64,000 nucleotides of DNA from Parietaria judaica (Eukaryota; Streptophyta; Magnoliopsida; Rosales; Urticaceae), in contig OX940868.1 of assembly GCA_954871525.1 (NCBI GenBank), positions 20,455,056-20,519,055 on the forward strand, in the 5' to 3' direction. This document shows, one piece after another, positions 62,724 to 64,000 of the stretch. The notes under the pieces are model-generated. The model was given only the letters and a program-made list of their open reading frames with translations, ran no database searches and was not told the origin of the DNA. The position numbers and the translations under genes are program-made. Every line of letters begins with the position of its first letter. Positions within the stretch are counted from its first letter, which is position 1.

Positions 62724-62796
62724 CCCCCCAACGGCTCTTTAATCTGAGCCGTTGGATCTACGATCCAACGGCTCAGATTAAAGAGCCGTTGGGGGG
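62724..62796. repeat. Perfect 35-bp palindrome with 3-base loop
   Basis: Left arm 62724-62758 and right arm 62762-62796 are exact inverted complements around TAC. Each arm contains AACGGCTC, TTTAATCTGAGCCGTTGGAT-type sequence and a C6/G6 end. Further AACGGCT(A/C) units lie just to the left (about 62646 and 62693). It sits between the hAT end and the transposase TATA box. Confidence 0.95.
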
Positions 62797-62989
62797 TTAA
62801 TTTTTTTATTAAAAAACCCGGATATTTGTATATCCGGGTTTTAATTATCCCGGATACCGAAATATCCGGTTCCGGAAAAACTCGGACCCGGATATTTCGG
62901 TATCCGGGTTTTTTATTTTTTTTTTGTCGAATCCGGGTTTAACCCGGTTCAACATTTTGGCCATTACTAGCAAGTGTGTTTTTCTTCTT

Positions 62990-63390
62990 CTTTGTGTTAT
63001 ATCTTGAAAGAACATCCGTTGGAAATATGATGATCTGGCTTTAAAATAAGTGAGTCCCATTTGTGGGTGTTTATAAAGTCTAGCATTTTGATTTTATGAA
63101 AGGAGAGAGTGAGAATAGGGGTGAGAACTTCTTGAGAGAAAATCATTGAGAGAAAGGAGAAAATCTTGAGTGCTTGTAATCTTTGTAATCTCTGATTAAT
63201 TTGATTAGTGAAACCGCTCTCCATACAGGAAGTAGGACATTTGATTTAGTCCAAACATGGGTAAATTCTCTTGTCTCCATCCTTTATATTTCCGTCGATT
63301 GATTGTCTAGGATTTGAGCCACGAGAGATATATATACATATATGCTAGTATACTATCCGTAGTATCCGACCCCGAAACTTCACAACAGGA
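62990..63390 (+). repeat. Probable copia-type LTR (solo or truncated)
   Basis: The order GTGTTTATAAAGTC (TATA, about 63067), a GAGAGAG-rich leader, CTTGTAATCTTTGTAATCTC and then CTCTCCATACAGGAAGTAGG with an AAACATGGGTAAA segment closely resembles the U3-R-U5 layout of plant copia LTRs. No TG/CA ends, primer site or partner LTR were found. The hAT transposon borders it on the left and may have landed in it. Confidence 0.45.
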
Positions 63391-64000
63391 AATATAGATT
63401 TTCTATGTCATATTTACCGCTAAAAATAAAATATATAAAATACTTAAAATATAATGGGGACAATAATACTTCTAACAATACCAGATTATGTATTTATCTA
63501 CATTATGTGTATCAATTATATATAGTTATTGAATTTCTAAAATTACTACAAGAATCAAAAGATTGCATACTAATTTTGAGAAATTATCATCCAACAAACA
63601 TAAAGTATAATGTTTTAATTTGATTTGTAAATAACAGTGTTTAAGGTTGACTAACATAACTATAATATTGTCTAAGTCTTGTAATTTATTGTTGCATATA
63701 GAGAATACTATTAAAGTATAAACTACAATATTGATAGTAATTTAGAAACTATATGTTAAAAAGTTAAAAATGATCAGATTTCACTAACTTTAAATTAAAT
63801 AAAAACCTTGTTAATTACAAGCTTTAGTTTATTTAGAAGCAAATTACCTTGATTATAATGATCTTAATATCTTAAGTACACTTTTAATCTTCCAAAAGTA
63901 GAATGGGATCTTCCATTTAGTTAGTTATTCTCTAGGTACAAAGCTTTTTCACCCAAATTATTTAGAAACTGATTACACTTTATTTTGCTTTCAGGTCCCT
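63391..64000. other. AT-rich intergenic DNA
   Basis: No gene, repeat ends or RNA gene recognised up to the end of the window. Confidence 0.5.

Larger units (their letters stand above)
58460..62966 (-). mobile_element. Complete hAT transposon, 4507 bp, probably autonomous
   Basis: The 8-mer CTAGCAAG flanks both ends (58452-58459 and 62967-62974), the 8-bp target duplication expected of hAT elements. The tips are short imperfect inverted repeats: TAGTCCCCAAAATGT on the left, and TAATGGCCAAAATGT when the right end is read inward. Subterminal regions on both sides carry many copies of CCGGATAT/ATATCCGG and CCCGG motifs (58515-58580 and 62815-62940), probable transposase-binding sites. A three-exon transposase gene without stop or frameshift lies inside on the minus strand. 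All this suggests recent insertion and possible autonomy. Confidence 0.93.

Overview
The window is nuclear DNA of a flowering plant, probably a core eudicot. The evidence is AT-rich intergenic sequence, GT-AG introns, TATA boxes with CT/GA-rich leaders, and plant-specific families (an AG-peptide, a phytocyanin, a CRF-type AP2/ERF factor, a plant Ty1-copia, a Tat-like Ty3-gypsy and a hAT element). I cannot name the species. Only six genes look intact, and one of these belongs to a transposon. No tRNA, rRNA or CRISPR array was recognised.

Layout. 0-6.4 kb holds three small host genes: an AGP16/20-like arabinogalactan peptide (+), a 69-aa twin-CX9C (CHCH) protein (-) and an early-nodulin-like phytocyanin that has lost copper ligands (+). 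6.4-18 kb is AT-rich and carries four foldback elements with related tips. 18.1-19.7 kb is a single-exon Cytokinin Response Factor (-) with a long leader. 22.5-35.7 kb is a nested retroelement: a plus-strand LTR element (here E1, with an acidic Tyr/Asp/Glu/Pro repeat protein) contains a minus-strand copia with 2.2-kb LTRs. A 3.14-kb composite block [copia LTR + RNase H end + LTR tip + E1 coding part] occurs twice. 36-46.5 kb is AT-rich and holds another foldback element, an RNase H-like pseudogene fragment and a Tourist-type MITE. 46.9-49.8 kb is a complete four-exon E2 ubiquitin-conjugating enzyme of the UBC8/10 class (-).

50.4-57.9 kb is a 5'-truncated Ty3-gypsy element (-) of Tat-like organisation. 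It has a pol remnant with all integrase catalytic residues, a 63-bp tandem array in its 3' region, and an intron-containing antisense gene with its own TATA box. 58.46-62.97 kb is a complete hAT transposon: perfect 8-bp target duplication, an uninterrupted three-exon 845-aa transposase, subterminal CCGGATAT-type repeats and a perfect 35-bp palindrome. The last kilobase contains a probable LTR next to the hAT.

The host genes are unrelated singletons spaced by transposons. The most unusual structures are the duplicated composite block, the antisense gene of the gypsy element and the apparently autonomous hAT.
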